This document shows positions 45,601 through 54,861 of a stretch of DNA of 64,000 nucleotides, piece by piece. The notes beneath the pieces were generated by a model. That model did no database searches and had not been told where the DNA came from. It worked only from the letters and a program-made list of their open reading frames with translations. Each line of letters starts with the position of its first letter. Positions within the stretch are counted from its first letter, which is position 1. Made by a program: the position numbers and the translations under genes. Origin of the DNA: Sipunculus nudus. Its lineage: Eukaryota > Annelida > Sipuncula > Golfingiida > Sipunculidae. Where the stretch lies: positions 56,223,926-56,287,925 of the forward strand of contig CM049309.1 in assembly GCA_026874595.1 (NCBI GenBank), read 5' to 3'.

Positions 45601-45862
45601 TGTAATAGAAAGATTTATAGATAATACATTTCAGTAAATATGTACAGTAGCCTGTATGTATTGATACACTAGTGAGCTGTTGACATAGATATACAAGTAT
45701 GTATTTATTATTCACTGTCCAGTCACTAAACATATTGATAAATTTGTATATAATTGCAGATGAACATAAATATTTATACTTATTTATGTTAATGTTATGC
45801 TGACAGGCCAGTCTCTGAAGATGCTGCTGGACCGACATCATTATGTGGCCATCCTACTTTGA
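21489..45862 (+). CDS. DCAF15: DCAF15, CUL4-DDB1 ubiquitin ligase substrate receptor (12 coding exons, 5' end missing)
   Basis: Coding segments are 21489-21607, 29147-29291, 30052-30158, 35151-35263, 36821-37900, 38267-38370, 39019-39123, 41713-41801, 42337-42392, 42937-42997, 45148-45266 and 45807-45862. Every intron has GT..AG ends, codon phase agrees across all junctions, and the total is 2154 nt (717 residues plus stop). Several blocks match my memory of human DCAF15: an N-terminal helix-loop-helix like the DDB1-contact motif, then HVFLGFSKNGQFVLSY, LYIAVCEWP, HTKYELAPPYPSFSP, WGHRYLAFTDYDAQIVEVCP and a C-terminal VLTNEPVFKGQSLKMLLD. In the family the protein recruits substrates to the CRL4 ligase together with DDA1. 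A putative zinc site is kept: CxxC in exon 4 and CxxH in exon 5. The middle is a long Ser/Pro-rich segment in exon 5, which makes the protein longer than the 600-residue human one. The start codon is not included because no convincing upstream exon ending in phase 0 was found. Confidence 0.93.
22270..22385. repeat. TGTAAT/ATTACA-rich simple repeat
   Basis: There are repeated forms of gtaattgtaattacctgtaa and its complement. The run can fold on itself, because TAATTGTAATTA-type words occur in both orientations. Confidence 0.65.
22637..22677. repeat. 41-bp perfect palindrome
   Basis: The left arm TTTACATAGCAATGACTGAT and the right arm ATCAGTCATTGCTATGTAAA are exact complements around a single G. 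No target duplication was identified, and it lies in an intron of DCAF15. Confidence 0.9.
22765..23035. repeat. Degenerate GATC/GGTC-rich palindromic minisatellite
   Basis: Words such as gaccagatcctgatcagg, gtctggaccaaat and ctgaatccagatcaagattt recur on both strands, giving many GATC and TGATCA sites. A second cluster of the same type lies at 23495-23580. Confidence 0.75.
23495..23580. repeat. Second cluster of the GATC-rich palindromic repeat
   Basis: It shares atccagatcaggatttggtc and the word tggaccaat with 22765-23035, separated by about 460 bp of unique sequence. Confidence 0.7.
23757..24171 (+). mobile_element. Family 5 (180-bp unit) element, left fragment
   Basis: Three diverged units with tgtactgactttttttcctc and tttttggtgtgtaggcagat match the body of 13313-14510. 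The 5' hairpin is absent. The copy is cut by a family 1B insertion at 24172, and its CTAG end reappears at 29017-29020. Confidence 0.7.
24880..26763 (+). mobile_element. Family 1A element nested in family 1B
   Basis: It starts tagctcagctgactataagt and ends cagctgagcacagtgaccca then taggtcccttgt. The left flank ..ttcgattttt and right flank ttacgattttttcct join into gattttttacgatttttt, the uninterrupted form present at 24540. That places the insertion in a short T run. It contains a GTCC-rich run at 24930-24978 and a C run at 25766-25790. Confidence 0.8.
28281..28920. repeat. About 166-bp tandem array (family 1B body)
   Basis: The word agggcacaaatcataatgac recurs at 28281, 28447, 28613 and 28777 (spacing 166, 166, 164). 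Confidence 0.8.
28925..29020 (+). mobile_element. Family 5 right end, CTAG terminus
   Basis: It ends tgtcgttccgacacatCTAG before a T, identical over 20 bases to the end of 13313-14510. It closes the nested block that starts at 23757. Right after it, tgtatgaactgaagtagac occurs twice 57 bp apart, just before DCAF15 exon B. Confidence 0.7.
29147..29291 (+). CDS. DCAF15: DCAF15 coding exon B
   Basis: The acceptor ttgcag ends at 29146 and the donor gtatgg starts at 29292. The exon completes the split glycine codon and reads HVFLGFSKNGQFVLSYTLHV.., then YPVYVYRLQWWQFMPHRRLRK. This matches the human segment beginning HIFLGFSKCGRYVLSY. It ends in phase 0. It belongs to the N-terminal WD40-like half that packs on DDB1. 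Confidence 0.93.
29640..30060 (+). repeat. About 50-bp minisatellite whose last unit is the exon C splice acceptor
   Basis: Units carry tattggtacctgtaggtatc or close variants. The AG-bearing copies end at 29726, 29803, 29853 and 29949; degenerate ones lie near 29900 and 29999; the functional acceptor ends at 30051. Exon C begins gtatcagaagttc, and the decoys continue gtatcaaaag, gtatctgaag, gtaacagagg and gtatcagatg. Confidence 0.85.
30052..30158 (+). CDS. DCAF15: DCAF15 coding exon C
   Basis: It reads VSEVRLFGEEDIQRDLYIAV then CEWPTDDSRILVYGS, matching human [23 protein letters not shown]. The acceptor is the last unit of an intronic minisatellite that repeats the same acceptor and first exon bases about every 50 bp. 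The donor gtaata follows 30158, with a codon split after two bases. Confidence 0.93.
31271..31330. repeat. Cluster of TCTAGACA words
   Basis: Six or so copies of (g)tctagaca(ca) lie in 60 bp; TCTAGA is itself a palindrome. Confidence 0.75.
31405..32469 (+). mobile_element. Family 3 Helitron-like element, 5' truncated
   Basis: About 280-bp units start gtggcgccacctgcaaccat (31601, about 31880, about 32158), as in 4801-5966. The right end has a TAGTCG cttgt CGACTA stem and then TTCTGG in place of TTCTAG. The 5' hairpin is not present. Confidence 0.65.
35151..35263 (+). CDS. DCAF15: DCAF15 coding exon D (first half of the zinc motif)
   Basis: The acceptor cttgacag ends at 35150 and the donor gtgagg starts at 35264. 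After completing a cysteine codon it reads ALQTGEEKRQCYITITAVPP then VEPCWECNQLQILHMHS. Human has YVSTVAVPPPGRCAACQD here. The CWEC pair aligns with the human CAAC pair that I recall as half of a structural zinc site. It ends one base into a glycine codon. Confidence 0.9.
35310..35780. repeat. 32-bp minisatellite, about 13 units
   Basis: The unit consensus is close to cctgtctatggttagactga then acatcttaaaga, repeated in the DCAF15 intron between exons D and E. The array starts about 45 bp after the exon D donor. Confidence 0.85.
36171..36830 (+). repeat. 107/108-bp minisatellite whose last unit is the exon E splice acceptor
   Basis: The word cagggtattatgctgggtta recurs with starts at 36281, 36388, 36496, 36603, 36711 and 36818; spacing is 107, 108, 107, 108, 107. 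A more diverged copy begins near 36171. Units alternate between tcttgcacag and cttacacag forms, giving a 215-bp higher-order period. The final copy (36818) is the functional acceptor. Confidence 0.92.
36821..37900 (+). CDS. DCAF15: DCAF15 coding exon E, long central exon
   Basis: This 1080-nt exon starts after tcttgcacag. It opens with GYYAGLYDAPPRCLTHSFTV then HTKYELAPPYPSFSPKVYLK, aligned to human CLRHGFMLHTKY..; CLTH supplies the second half of the CxxC/CxxH set. After about 60 residues it becomes a low-complexity, Ser/Pro/Asp/Glu-rich linker with many SP and TP dipeptides (for example ETPTK and GTPTPTKEDSDSG), which is probably disordered and phosphorylatable. The last 40 residues (QCFTYSVRRYIETHGVARPD) lead into the C-terminal domain. 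The donor gtgagt follows 37900. The frame stays open past the donor to 38043, but the next exon fits phase only if this donor is used. Confidence 0.92.
38267..38370 (+). CDS. DCAF15: DCAF15 coding exon F
   Basis: Preceded by gtttgtag and followed by gttagt. It completes an aspartate codon and reads DLSLAYHSVLPVEVHGANYA then PMKLLNKQQLQPQT, in the place of human [20 protein letters not shown].. It ends in phase 0. Similarity is moderate, but phase and position agree on both sides. Confidence 0.85.
38935..39021 (+). repeat. 53-bp duplication including the exon G splice acceptor
   Basis: Atgattgtaaccatgtattg then tggtgaaa (38935) is repeated as atgattgtagccatgcattg then tggtgaaacag (38988). The second copy provides the acceptor; the first has taattg where the second has cagctg. 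Confidence 0.8.
39019..39123 (+). CDS. DCAF15: DCAF15 coding exon G
   Basis: It has 35 whole codons: LTLDIEHYIGETVRTTAEWG then HRYLAFTDYDAQIVE. Human has [20 protein letters not shown] then HQFCSFSDYDIVILE. The acceptor is gtgaaacag and the donor gtcagc. The second Asp of TDYDAQ sits where human DCAF15 has an aspartate lining the aryl-sulfonamide/RBM39 interface, but the residue two places on is Gln rather than Val. Confidence 0.92.
39990..40430 (-). mobile_element. Degenerate inverted relative of the 43033-44400 TIR element
   Basis: Read on the minus strand it matches 43730-44060. Examples on the + strand are gcaaaattgaagtag, gcattatttagcaacattta and aatggctgacgatcattt, against the complement of the second copy. 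No terminal repeats remain. Confidence 0.6.
40493..41363 (+). mobile_element. Family 4 Helitron-like element, complete ends
   Basis: It starts TCCCCAGACAAAGTCGGGGGATA after an A in two parts: TCCCCAGACAAAG, a palindromic start, followed by tcgggggata. It ends ggtgccaagaaatatCTAG before a T. A subterminal pair TATCCCCAGACAA / TTGTCTGGGGATA is exact over 13 bases. A TGGCAC ctgcg GTGCCA stem lies 9 bases before CTAG. The body has about 200-bp tandem units around tatagatatgggtt. At 871 bp it is the clearest complete member in the window. Confidence 0.8.
41713..41801 (+). CDS. DCAF15: DCAF15 coding exon H
   Basis: Acceptor tatttacag, donor gtaagt. It reads VCPDTSEVIALVFVLVRARP then PGVYRNKHP, with a lysine codon split after two bases. 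Human has [20 protein letters not shown] in the same place, which is a beta-strand pair of the C-terminal domain. Confidence 0.9.
42337..42392 (+). CDS. DCAF15: DCAF15 coding exon I
   Basis: A small exon with acceptor aattacag and donor gtatgt. It completes lysine and reads YVPKLYQSGFRLIWNLQT, corresponding to human TYHTSLKVAWDLNT. It ends one base into a glycine codon. Confidence 0.88.
42937..42997 (+). CDS. DCAF15: DCAF15 coding exon J
   Basis: Acceptor acaaaacag, donor gtgaga. It reads GLYTTLDVDDLVEVNQAELM with a split arginine codon, matching human GIFETVSVGDLTEVKG. A 1.37-kb TIR element begins 35 bp after this exon, inside the following intron. Confidence 0.88.
43033..44400. mobile_element. 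1.37-kb TIR element in DCAF15 intron (TA target site)
   Basis: The left end TACCGTAAAATCTCCACTTA continues aaacc, and the right end ggttt continues TAAGTGGAGATTTTACGGTA. These are perfect 25-bp inverted ends. If the outermost TA is the target duplication, the ends are CCGTAAAA..TTTTACGG. There is no transposase frame, so it is a non-autonomous DNA transposon. It has more CG dinucleotides than its surroundings. Confidence 0.85.
44435..44900 (+). mobile_element. Family 1B element, diverged
   Basis: The start ttttagtcagtcagctagca is a worn 5' hairpin. The body has catctgtatgttgg, ggacctagaatcttctcact and gaaattaggtcactgtg. The end is ggctgagcgtcatgaccca then tgtgttacttgt. It lies in the DCAF15 intron before exon K. 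Confidence 0.6.
45148..45266 (+). CDS. DCAF15: DCAF15 coding exon K
   Basis: Acceptor ctgttacag, donor gtatgt. It reads KPHSWYPGRRIADSLQRQFA then VPQEYSRGVNVLTNEPVFK. Human ends similarly with VPESSGRYVNRMTNEALHK. The last bases and the donor are echoed twice in the next intron (near 45290 and 45341). Confidence 0.9.
45243..45360 (+). repeat. Direct repeats of the exon K end and donor
   Basis: Exon K ends gaaccagtattcaaag|gtat. Gcaccagtatttatagga (about 45295) and gaaccagtagttaaaggtac (about 45340) repeat it, with a last short copy cagtagttaaaggtactttc. Confidence 0.7.
45807..45862 (+). CDS. DCAF15: DCAF15 last coding exon with stop
   Basis: Acceptor atgctgacag. It completes glycine and reads QSLKMLLDRHHYVAILL followed by TGA at 45860-45862. 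Human DCAF15 ends CSLKVLADSERYTWIVL, so the C-terminus is nearly the same length and composition. Confidence 0.92.
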
Positions 45863-47744
45863 GAACAGAACAGATCTCCACATGGGGCGGGATGAAGGGT
45901 GATGTGATAGTGCATATGCAATGTTGCCCTGCTGCCTTGCAATACACTGGGACACTGAAGTCTTTCTGGATACTTCTCAGTTGATCAGCAGGAAATCATG
46001 ATCTTGTACAGTCTGTGTAAAGCTACTCCTGACACAGTGTATACTGTCAAAACTTGAAGCTTTATTTCTATATATCCACTTAATATCTCTGTTCATCATT
46101 GCTGAAACAACATACCCCTGTTTTCTGTGTGCATGTGCTGGTATGCATAAACAGAAATAAGAAAGATACATAAGGATTTGTTGGATAATTTGAATACTGT
46201 ATGGATAGGAAAACCTTATTCATCTCCCAGCACAGCTCCACATATCTCAAACTATGGTCACTATGTAACCTGTTAAAGAAACTGCTCAGTCAAAGGAGGC
46301 CTAGAATGGGTATCTGTCAAAATACAATTGATTTTCATGGATTGTACACAATGAACTGCACAAACTTCAATGGGTGTTGACCTGAAATATGGATATATAT
46401 ATAAAAAGGGCTATAATCAGTGGTCATTGCAGTCATGTCAATCACTTGTGTCCCTGTTGTATGGTCTTTCACAGTTGGGAGGAGAGAACGAGTACATATA
46501 TTATGTACCGCATATTGTATCTATAAACAGCCTTGACAATCTTTTCCTTCTAAAATTCATATTTTTCCTGCACTTAGATGACCTGCCTTATAATGATACA
46601 CTATCATTTGTCAATAATTGGTTGGCCAAGACATTTACATATGCAGTTATTTAGAAACTCATTTGTGTGTGTTAGTAATTATGTTCACATGTTATGCATT
46701 TAATTATAATTGTGAAATAACATATTAGTGAAAATATCAAAAAACATTACACAGTTGGGAAGATAAGCAGGAAATGGATCCAAAGGAATTTATATTGAAA
46801 CTCTAAAATATTTCCTATCTTTGGTAAAAATAAGATCTGGTTTATACTTTGTAGAGATGTAACCTGATGCATGCTATCACAGACTGATGTATTCCTCAAT
46901 ATCTGTGGTTGTAGTCAGAAAATTGTTTGTGCACAGCCACTTCTGACACTAACTTGTTTGACTACTTTCATGATAAGTATTTTCAAATTATTAATGTCAG
47001 GTGATACAGCCAGAGTTGCATGTGTCATATAAACTTAAGAGTAAATTTCACATGGATAGACTCTCTTAAGCCCATAGTAATCACAATCCCACAATTTTAC
47101 TGTAATCCTGTGTTTAATGTATTTTTTGTAATTTTCTTAATCTATTGTATAATGATACATTTTAACAAGTCTACACTCAGTATTTCACTTTATAGAACAC
47201 TTTACCCCCATTAAACACTAGTCATTATTAGTGATTATTTTATTTAGTCAGGACCATATTATTAAGGCTGAAATAATTTCCTCGAATGGGCACAACTTGG
47301 CACATTAACAAAACATATCATTAATGAAACCTGAAAGTTAAAAGAATTCAGGAATCAGACAAGAAACAAACTTTGAATAAAGTATATGGTGCTAAGTATG
47401 CCCATGATATTTGGAACCCACAGGTCAGATATGCATTAATTATGTTGAAGGGTGTTGCCCTTCTGTGGATCATAAGATAAATCGAGATTCATAACTGTGT
47501 TAAATAAGTTGAACAGTATGTGAAAAAAAAAAACAGTAAATTGCTTAGAAGGTATAGTAATGCCTTTACCTGTAGCTGACATATTTACAAGTGGTCACTA
47601 TCATAAGGTTAAAATCAGCCTTGGATACTCTTGTACTTAATTTCAAGCACCATCTCGAGTCATGGATGGTGAATTTGGTGGTCATATCACATTTAGGTTG
47701 AAATACTTAGTTAAGCTCTGATAATTTACAACATGGGCCTTTTT

Positions 47745-48165
47745 CCATGATGGCAGGATCCTGTTTTTGTTGTTAAGCTGATGTTTAAAAGTTGGAGTCC
47801 ATGCCCTGTGTGACAAGATCCTTTCTGTAGAGTTAAGCTGATATTTTAAAACAGGAGTGATTGTCCATAATGTCCATGCTTATGTTTAATACTGGTAGTA
47901 GTAATCTGTGTGCTACATGGCAAGATCCTTCGTGTGGAGTTAAGCTGATGTTTTACGATGTATGATTTTCAAAGTTGACATGATCCTCTTTGTTCATTTA
48001 AGCTGATGTTTTATATACAGGTCCATGTCCATAGTGACAGGATGCTACTTGCTGATATAAGCTGATGTTTTACAGTAGGGTTCCTTGTCACTGTTACAGG
48101 TACCTTCTAGTGGAGTTAATCTGATGATCTACAGTATGTCCGTGGTGATAGGATGCCTGTGTCAT
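47745..48165. repeat. About 59-bp minisatellite
   Basis: The word gttaagctgatgttttacag or close variants occur near 47773, 47832, 47939, 47998, 48057 and 48115, with gacaagatcctt-like words between. Confidence 0.8.
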
Positions 48166-48292
48166 TTCATGGCAGCCTTGGTGATTTAGGAGAACTTGTG
48201 TGTGTTCTAGTCCTAGCTTACAGTTCACATCTTTGTTGAGAGAGCACATATAGACAATAATGGTAACAAGCACAAATGTCAAATGGAAGTTG

Positions 48293-48307
48293 TTTCTCTC
48301 TCTCTCC

Positions 48308-48339
<32 letters not shown>

Positions 48340-48340
48340 T
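48293..48340. repeat. CT microsatellite
   Basis: A run of tctctctccctctctctctc type, lightly interrupted. Confidence 0.9.
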
Positions 48341-48925
48341 GCGTATCCACAGCCATCCTTAAATTAAGGGCAAATCAGGCCAGTAGTCAGTCTGTTATAT
48401 TTTACTCCATGTACAACCGAGTAGCCACTAGATACATCATTGAAAAGTCCAGGGAAAATCAGTTATATAATCATCCAATGCTGGAACCGTGTCTCTCATT
48501 ATCTCTCTCATGTAAAAATATTGTGAAAGAGTGTTAATATAATAAGAACATGTACATATTAATTCTGTTAGATAAGACTTTACATGAGAACCTGCACCAT
48601 CTGTGCTGCATAAATTGCACCATGTATGAGGCTATCTGCACTGGTCCATTCTGCATAATAATAAAAACTAGAACATACCTTAAAAAGATGATGGTCAGTC
48701 TATGATATATGTATGTCTATGAGTCTTTTGCACAAAGAAAACTTATTATTGTTTTATGTTCCATGTTTTAAAGTAGTTTTCAGTGTAAAGAAACATGCAT
48801 TCCATTGGATCTGTTGGTGTTTGCTTTGGCAGGAGACCAAATTAATGACTATTATATTAGCCAGATATTATCAAGATTCAGCTACATGACTGTATGTTGT
48901 CTCTTTGTTTATGTGGGTCGTAATT

Positions 48926-49160
48926 TAGCTCAGCTGTCTCTCAGTCACCTGAGCTGTAGTGATGGCTTTCTGTCAGTTGATGGTTCATCCTGATGCCTTT
49001 CAACAGGGCATGTTTTGCAACCACTACAGTTTCACTCCTGAGACTTTGATACTTTTTTTCTGTAAGCTGGTCCTACATGACCATTAAATTCAGTAGTAAC
49101 TTTTCAAACCTGCCTCATATCAAAATCCACTAAGCTGAATCCATGCTGGGCCAGGCTTGT
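48926..49160 (+). mobile_element. Family 1A 5' fragment, worn
   Basis: Tagctcagctgtctctcagt then cacctgagctgtagtgatgg is a changed 5' hairpin, followed by caacagggcatgttttgcaa and ctgcctcatatcaaaatcca. Confidence 0.5.
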
Positions 49161-50627
49161 TTGCTCAACACTGACCGATTGACTGTGGTGTAATAAGCAT
49201 CTCTTGGTCCAGCCATCATTACCTGTGTGTATGATCTCCTCTTCATTGCGTTTATGAAGAGAGTAATAAACCACAAATTGCTTACATTGGCATTATCTTT
49301 CAACACATTCAAATACCCCACAATATGCATTTTGCAAAAAAAAAACACGAAATTTTAAGCCCCCTATATTATACAATTTATAAAAACAGTCCAGTGAATA
49401 TGACAGTATTGTCCATTAAATGAACAGTTAGTTCCTAAGCCCATGCCAAACCCATCCACAAAAGCCCACTGAAATTCACTGAGAAATTTTTGGGATATCA
49501 TATGGACAGACTTATTATGGCAGATGTACCTCTTTATCTAGAGGCAATAATTGAAAATCAAATTGAATAGAAGACTCCATTATGCCCTAGCATTTCACAG
49601 GCTTTATTATCAAACAAATGAAACATAAAACAGTGAAACTTATTCCATATCGGGTGAGAGACACTAGGTATTAGGAGCAGTATAAACTAAGTACACCTTT
49701 GGCACTAAAGCTTTACTTGATAGCACCACTAACACAGCTTTTGTCAGTCCTGTTTTCTTGGTCCTCTCATCCAGAGTATGTATTTATCACATAAGTGTCT
49801 GCACTGAGAGAGGTTAAGGGTGCTTAAATCTGATTGTGACCCGTTGACAGTATAGATCCTGAATAGAGTAATAGTTTGGACTTCAAATTATGCATTTACT
49901 TTATCTGCAAATGCAGCTGTTCACTTGAAAAAAATGAAAGGAGAGTTTGGCCAAAGTGTTTATGCAAATTTTTGTCTAGTTGAGAGTCCCATTGACTTTG
50001 CTTATTTAGTGTATATTACACTAGAAAAAAGCATATATATTACACAGTGTCAAGGAACATCTTCAGTTTTTCATTTATCCTTTTTTGTGACAGAAATTTC
50101 ATCTGATTCAGGGTTTTTTCCAGACACATGAATATACGCACAGGGTTACTTAACATTTTATTTGAAAATCAGAATGATCATAGAAGGTATCACTAGAACA
50201 AGTAGAACAAGTCATATCCCTTAAAGTCAGGATTTACTTAATATAAGGGGGGGGGGGGTATCAGTTATTAGTTATGCCTCTAAAGTAATTGATCACTATT
50301 TTACAGTAATTTCAAGAATCCCTGATTAGATTGTTGTTCATATGGTGGGGGGTTAGCTTGTAACTTCAATTTGATAATTCAGTGTTACATGAAACTGCAT
50401 GCACTTTGTCAGTACCCTTGAATGATCACTTTGTACAACTTTGTGAAATCATTGTTTTAGTAAACACACATATTATAATATGATGGCTGCCCTGTGATGT
50501 CAGGGCGTATTTCTAACATTTTCAGGTGTGTAATTTATCATGATGATGGTCTATAGAAAAGGTTAGAATATACTATACTTTTTTGTTAGAGAAACTCCAC
50601 AAAGAGATTCTAGTGGAGTATTTATAA

Positions 50628-50675
50628 TCAAGCTAATATTATTGATTACCGGCTAATATTATTGATTACCGGTAG
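50628..50675. repeat. 23-bp duplication
   Basis: Ctaatattattgattaccgg occurs twice in tandem. Confidence 0.8.
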
Positions 50676-51593
50676 TTTGAACAGATAAGTTTATCAAGAT
50701 ATCATCTGGGAATGCTGTATGTAAAATAAAACATGTAAACAATACATGTGCTGTTGATTAATTCTCTACTCTGTATAGATTTTCATGACCTGATCCTAAA
50801 AAGTGTTCATATATATTTTAATGTGACTTCATCTGATAACATATCATAGTTAAATGTACCAGGTGAAAAAACACATGTATTAAATGTGCATTTAACACAT
50901 AAATACACACAGAAAAACATGATTAGAAGTGGCACACAATGTTTTGTGATTATATTTCTGCATCGGTTTGGCAGAAACAAATATAGACATGATAGCATTA
51001 TGTTTTATTGAAAGCTACCAGAGAGCTTTCAGGGAGACTTCCAAATTGCTCAGTCTGCTGTCTCCAGGGGTCAGCATTTTCAAATAGGTTGTAGGGGGTG
51101 ATGAGGGAAGGGTGGGGGAGGTTATAGCAGCTGTATCATGGCCTATCAGTATTTGTTGGACCCCAAATTGATGCTCCCTGTGAGACCTAGTTTCTTGGGT
51201 CAGCAGGGGGTATAAGGGTTACTATAATGGGAGAGCTGCTGTGACGTAAGTAGGTTAATAATGGAGGTGTTAAAATTCTCCACTGGTCGTCATGTATCCA
51301 AAGTAATTTAAATCTTGTCATAGTTTGGTTAGCTATATGATTAGTTGTGCTGTAGTAATTTTCATGTTTTGTATATCCATCATGTTACTTGTGAAGGTTG
51401 AAATAAATCACATTTGTACATTTCCCTCTGACTGTCTTTGTTTTACAAGATGTGTGTTGTTATTTTTATCTAAACTGGCTGTTATTCATCTGAGCTACTA
51501 AGATAACTCAGTGTGCACTGTCTGGGTGAATTTCATGTGAAAGACACATATCAAGACCTGCAAAGCTAAACAGCTTTGGTCATAATATGTTTT

Positions 51594-51935
51594 TAGCTTG
51601 GCTGACTGAAAGTCAGCTGAGGTATGGGTATGGCGCTTTATCTGTCTCCATCTGGGAATCTTGCAGTATTTTAGCAAGGCACAAATTGTAACTGCTGACC
51701 CTATAAGCTTCTGCCTGAAAATCCATGGAGATCAATAAATATCTCCTTAGAAACATGAAATTAGGTCACTGTGGCCTATATCCTCTGAGTTATGGGGCCT
51801 GTAAGTACCACCCCCCCCCCCCCCCCCCAAGAATAATTAAAGATTTGATACAAGTATCTTCAGTATCTTGATAACGCATAGATGGTCATGAAACTTGCCT
51901 TGAATATTGACCATGACTAGTTTTGTGGTCTTTTT
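51594..51935 (+). mobile_element. Family 1B 5' part
   Basis: Tagcttggctgactgaaagt is a worn 5' hairpin. It is followed by gcaaggcacaaattgtaact, gaaattaggtcactgtggcc and a 17-base C run at 51813-51829. No family 1 end was seen. Confidence 0.55.
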
Positions 51936-52167
51936 TTTTAAAGAGGGGTGTGCCTTGGGGATACTTAAGTATAAAAAATTCGAGTTATCTTCATGACAAT
52001 CACCAGGTCCATGATTACTAGTATATGTTACTGCATGATGCCAGCATCCTTCCTTATCATCACTCTACTACAAAACTGGACCTCGTTAAAACCAAACTGA
52101 CCTTTTCATGAAATTAACTTAATAAACTGGCTGGTATATGTGGATACAAGTGGTAGGAATTGTTTTT

Positions 52168-54483
52168 TAGCTCAGCTGACTATAAGTCATCTGAGCTATA
52201 GTCGTGGTCCGTCGTCCGTCCGTCCGTAGATGTGGCATGTTTTGAAACCGTAAGACCTAGGAATCCAAAATTCGGCATAATGTTAGATGTCCCCAAGATC
52301 TCCTACCAAGCCGAAAACTGAGTCTTAGCAACTTCATTCCTTTGAGAAATTAAGGAAAAACCTCAATTTTTTATTAAAAACCTATTTTCACACTTCAGGA
52401 CTGCCTAATATCAAAACCACTCATCTGTTTTTCCTCATATTTACAATAAATAATCCTCTATATAGTTTCTATGTACATGCCAGAAATTAGGTCTGTATTA
52501 TATAATTTAAAAAAGTTATGGGCCCAAACATAATGCATTTTGTAAATATAAATCAGGAAAGAAATTTGATCACTTAACACAAAACTTGTTAAGGCTAACC
52601 ACTTTTTTTCCAGTAATATTACTTTTATTAATCAAAATTAAATTGTATACCCAAAATTTAAAAAAAATCTTATAAATTTTTTTTAAAATTAGCAAAAATA
52701 AAAAATTGGTACCTTAAATTTTGCCCATCTTTGACCATGGCACGTTTTTTTACTGTAACTGCTGTGGATTTAATTTTCAAAGCATGCTTTTGTTAGCATT
52801 TCAACTGTAAACACCGAAAATTTGAAACCAGTTGATCAAAAACTGTAGATTTTATTCAAGTTTTCAAGCACCATGTCACATTTATATCAAGCTAGTGTTA
52901 TGCAGTTTGCTAGAGCTCAGCTCCTGAGCTTCAGCTCTAAGTTCCTTAAATTTGGCATTCAGTTAGATGTCTCCAAAATCCCCTATCATGCTAAAAATTT
53001 GGTCACTAGGACTTAATTCCTTCATTTTTCCATTAAAAATCCATTGTTACACTTTAAGACTGCCTAATATCAAAACCTCTAGTCTGACTTTAATCATATA
53101 TAATATAAATATTTTTCTATACATTCGCTATGCACATGCCAGAAATGATGTATTGAGTACTGTTTTTAAGTTATGGACCCAAACATAAGGCACTTTTTTA
53201 AAAAATCAAGAACTATATCTACTCGCCTAAGATGAGAATTGCTGAAGCTGGAGACTTTTTTTCAGGAATATAACTTTAATCAAGATTCATTTGTTTACCC
53301 AAAATTAGATCTGAATTTTGCAAATTTTCAAGTTATTAGCATAAATAAAAAATCAGTACCTTAAATTTTGTCCAACTTTGGCAATGGCACGTTTTTTCCC
53401 TGTAAGCACTGTTGATTTAATTTTCACAACATGTATACATAAGGATTTAATCTTTTAAAATCTGAAATTACAAAGGGATTGATTGAAAAGAGTAGCTTTT
53501 ATTCAAGTTTTCATACACCATGTCAAGTGTTGTTTACACCTAGCCCACCTAGTAGTACAGCCTTCACTTGCATTATGTAACCCACCCCTGGCAGCTTGCC
53601 TTGGCTCAGCTTGGCCACTACTAGCAGGCTTCCCCTCTGCCCTACACACCCCCCATCACTTGGGCAAGCCCTTTCACTTGTTGAGCTTGATCAGGCTGCC
53701 AGCATAAATACCACAGGGAGCCTTCCCCCCACCCCATTCTGTTGACAAGACCTGTACTCTAAACAAGATGAATCTTATAATTTCACATTTTTTCAGCGAT
53801 GAACAGTAACAACAGACACCCCTCCCCCACCCACCCCTTCGATACACAGGACTAATTAACAAGATTAATCTTATAATTTTAATGTTAAATTAATTCTTTT
53901 TGTTGAGACTTGGACAATTTTGATTTTTAAAAGATAAAAATGTTCAGGAATTGAATCCTAATAGTCAAATGTGATAAAATTTTAGGATCTAATGTCAGTG
54001 CTGACAAGATTTAAGAAGATATAAATACTTTGTAGCATTTCATTCATATCTCTTAAAGTTTGCCGGGCCTAGGTGTGAATAATACTGTAAAATTTAGTTT
54101 TAAAATCAGGAATATTGGTCAAACTTTGTGGGATTAATTTTTTAACTCATATGGCCATATATTTAACTTTTGAAAACTTAATTATCTTCACACATTATTT
54201 GTTTATGAAATGGAACTTTTATATGACACCGTAGGCCCATTTTTTTCCCTTGGTGCATCACTTAATGGTTTCAGACCAAAGGTTACGTTTATTACACAGT
54301 CCATATGCTTTAGCTCATGTCCATTATTCTATAATTTACAGTTTCATTAAAGTTGGGCCATTTTCTCTTAGCTTTTCTAATGGTAATATACATGGAAAAA
54401 CCATAAGAAAAAATAAAAATTTTTTGCAGTTACTAATATTTTCCAAAATTCAGCTGAGCGACGTGACCCATGGGTCCCTTGTT
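52168..54483 (+). mobile_element. Family 1A element, both ends present
   Basis: It starts tagctcagctgactataagt and ends cagctgagcgacgtgaccca then tgggtcccttgt, for a length of about 2.3 kb. It has two diverged tandem halves (52260 and 52940 onward). The 3' region is shared with 30208-34084 and 55470-57337. Confidence 0.75.
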
Positions 54484-54861
54484 TTTATAATCATATTTGC
54501 TGACAAAAAAAATATGAGTGATGATCATTTACTAACTGATTATTTTATGTACCTTCTACATAACTATAAAATCTGTTTTATTGAATGATAACTAAAATAT
54601 TGACCAAACATATTCAGTTTGACTGTACCTGATGATGAAAGGTCAGGGTAATGATCAAGTTTTAGACATTTGTATGCTGCACAAGGTTACGTTTTATTGT
54701 TGTTCGCTACTTTGTCTACTGCCTTTGACAACTAAGAATATTTTTTTTTTCTAGAAAATATTATACTTCTTTGACTGTGCATACATGATTGTTTGTCACT
54801 GTTTATACAAAATATACAACCAAATTATTCAGTTGTGAAAGAAAATGATCAATTATTAATA

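Larger units (their letters stand above)
45863..51430 (+). other. Probable DCAF15 3' UTR and downstream spacer
   Basis: There is no coding signal after the DCAF15 stop. Poly(A) signals AATAAA on the + strand at 47377-47382 and 51402-51407 are each followed by a T- or GT-rich stretch and could end the transcript; which is used cannot be told from sequence. The span is largely unique AT-rich DNA apart from a 59-bp minisatellite (47770-48160), a CT microsatellite, a fragment near 48926, and a G run at about 50247. Confidence 0.4.
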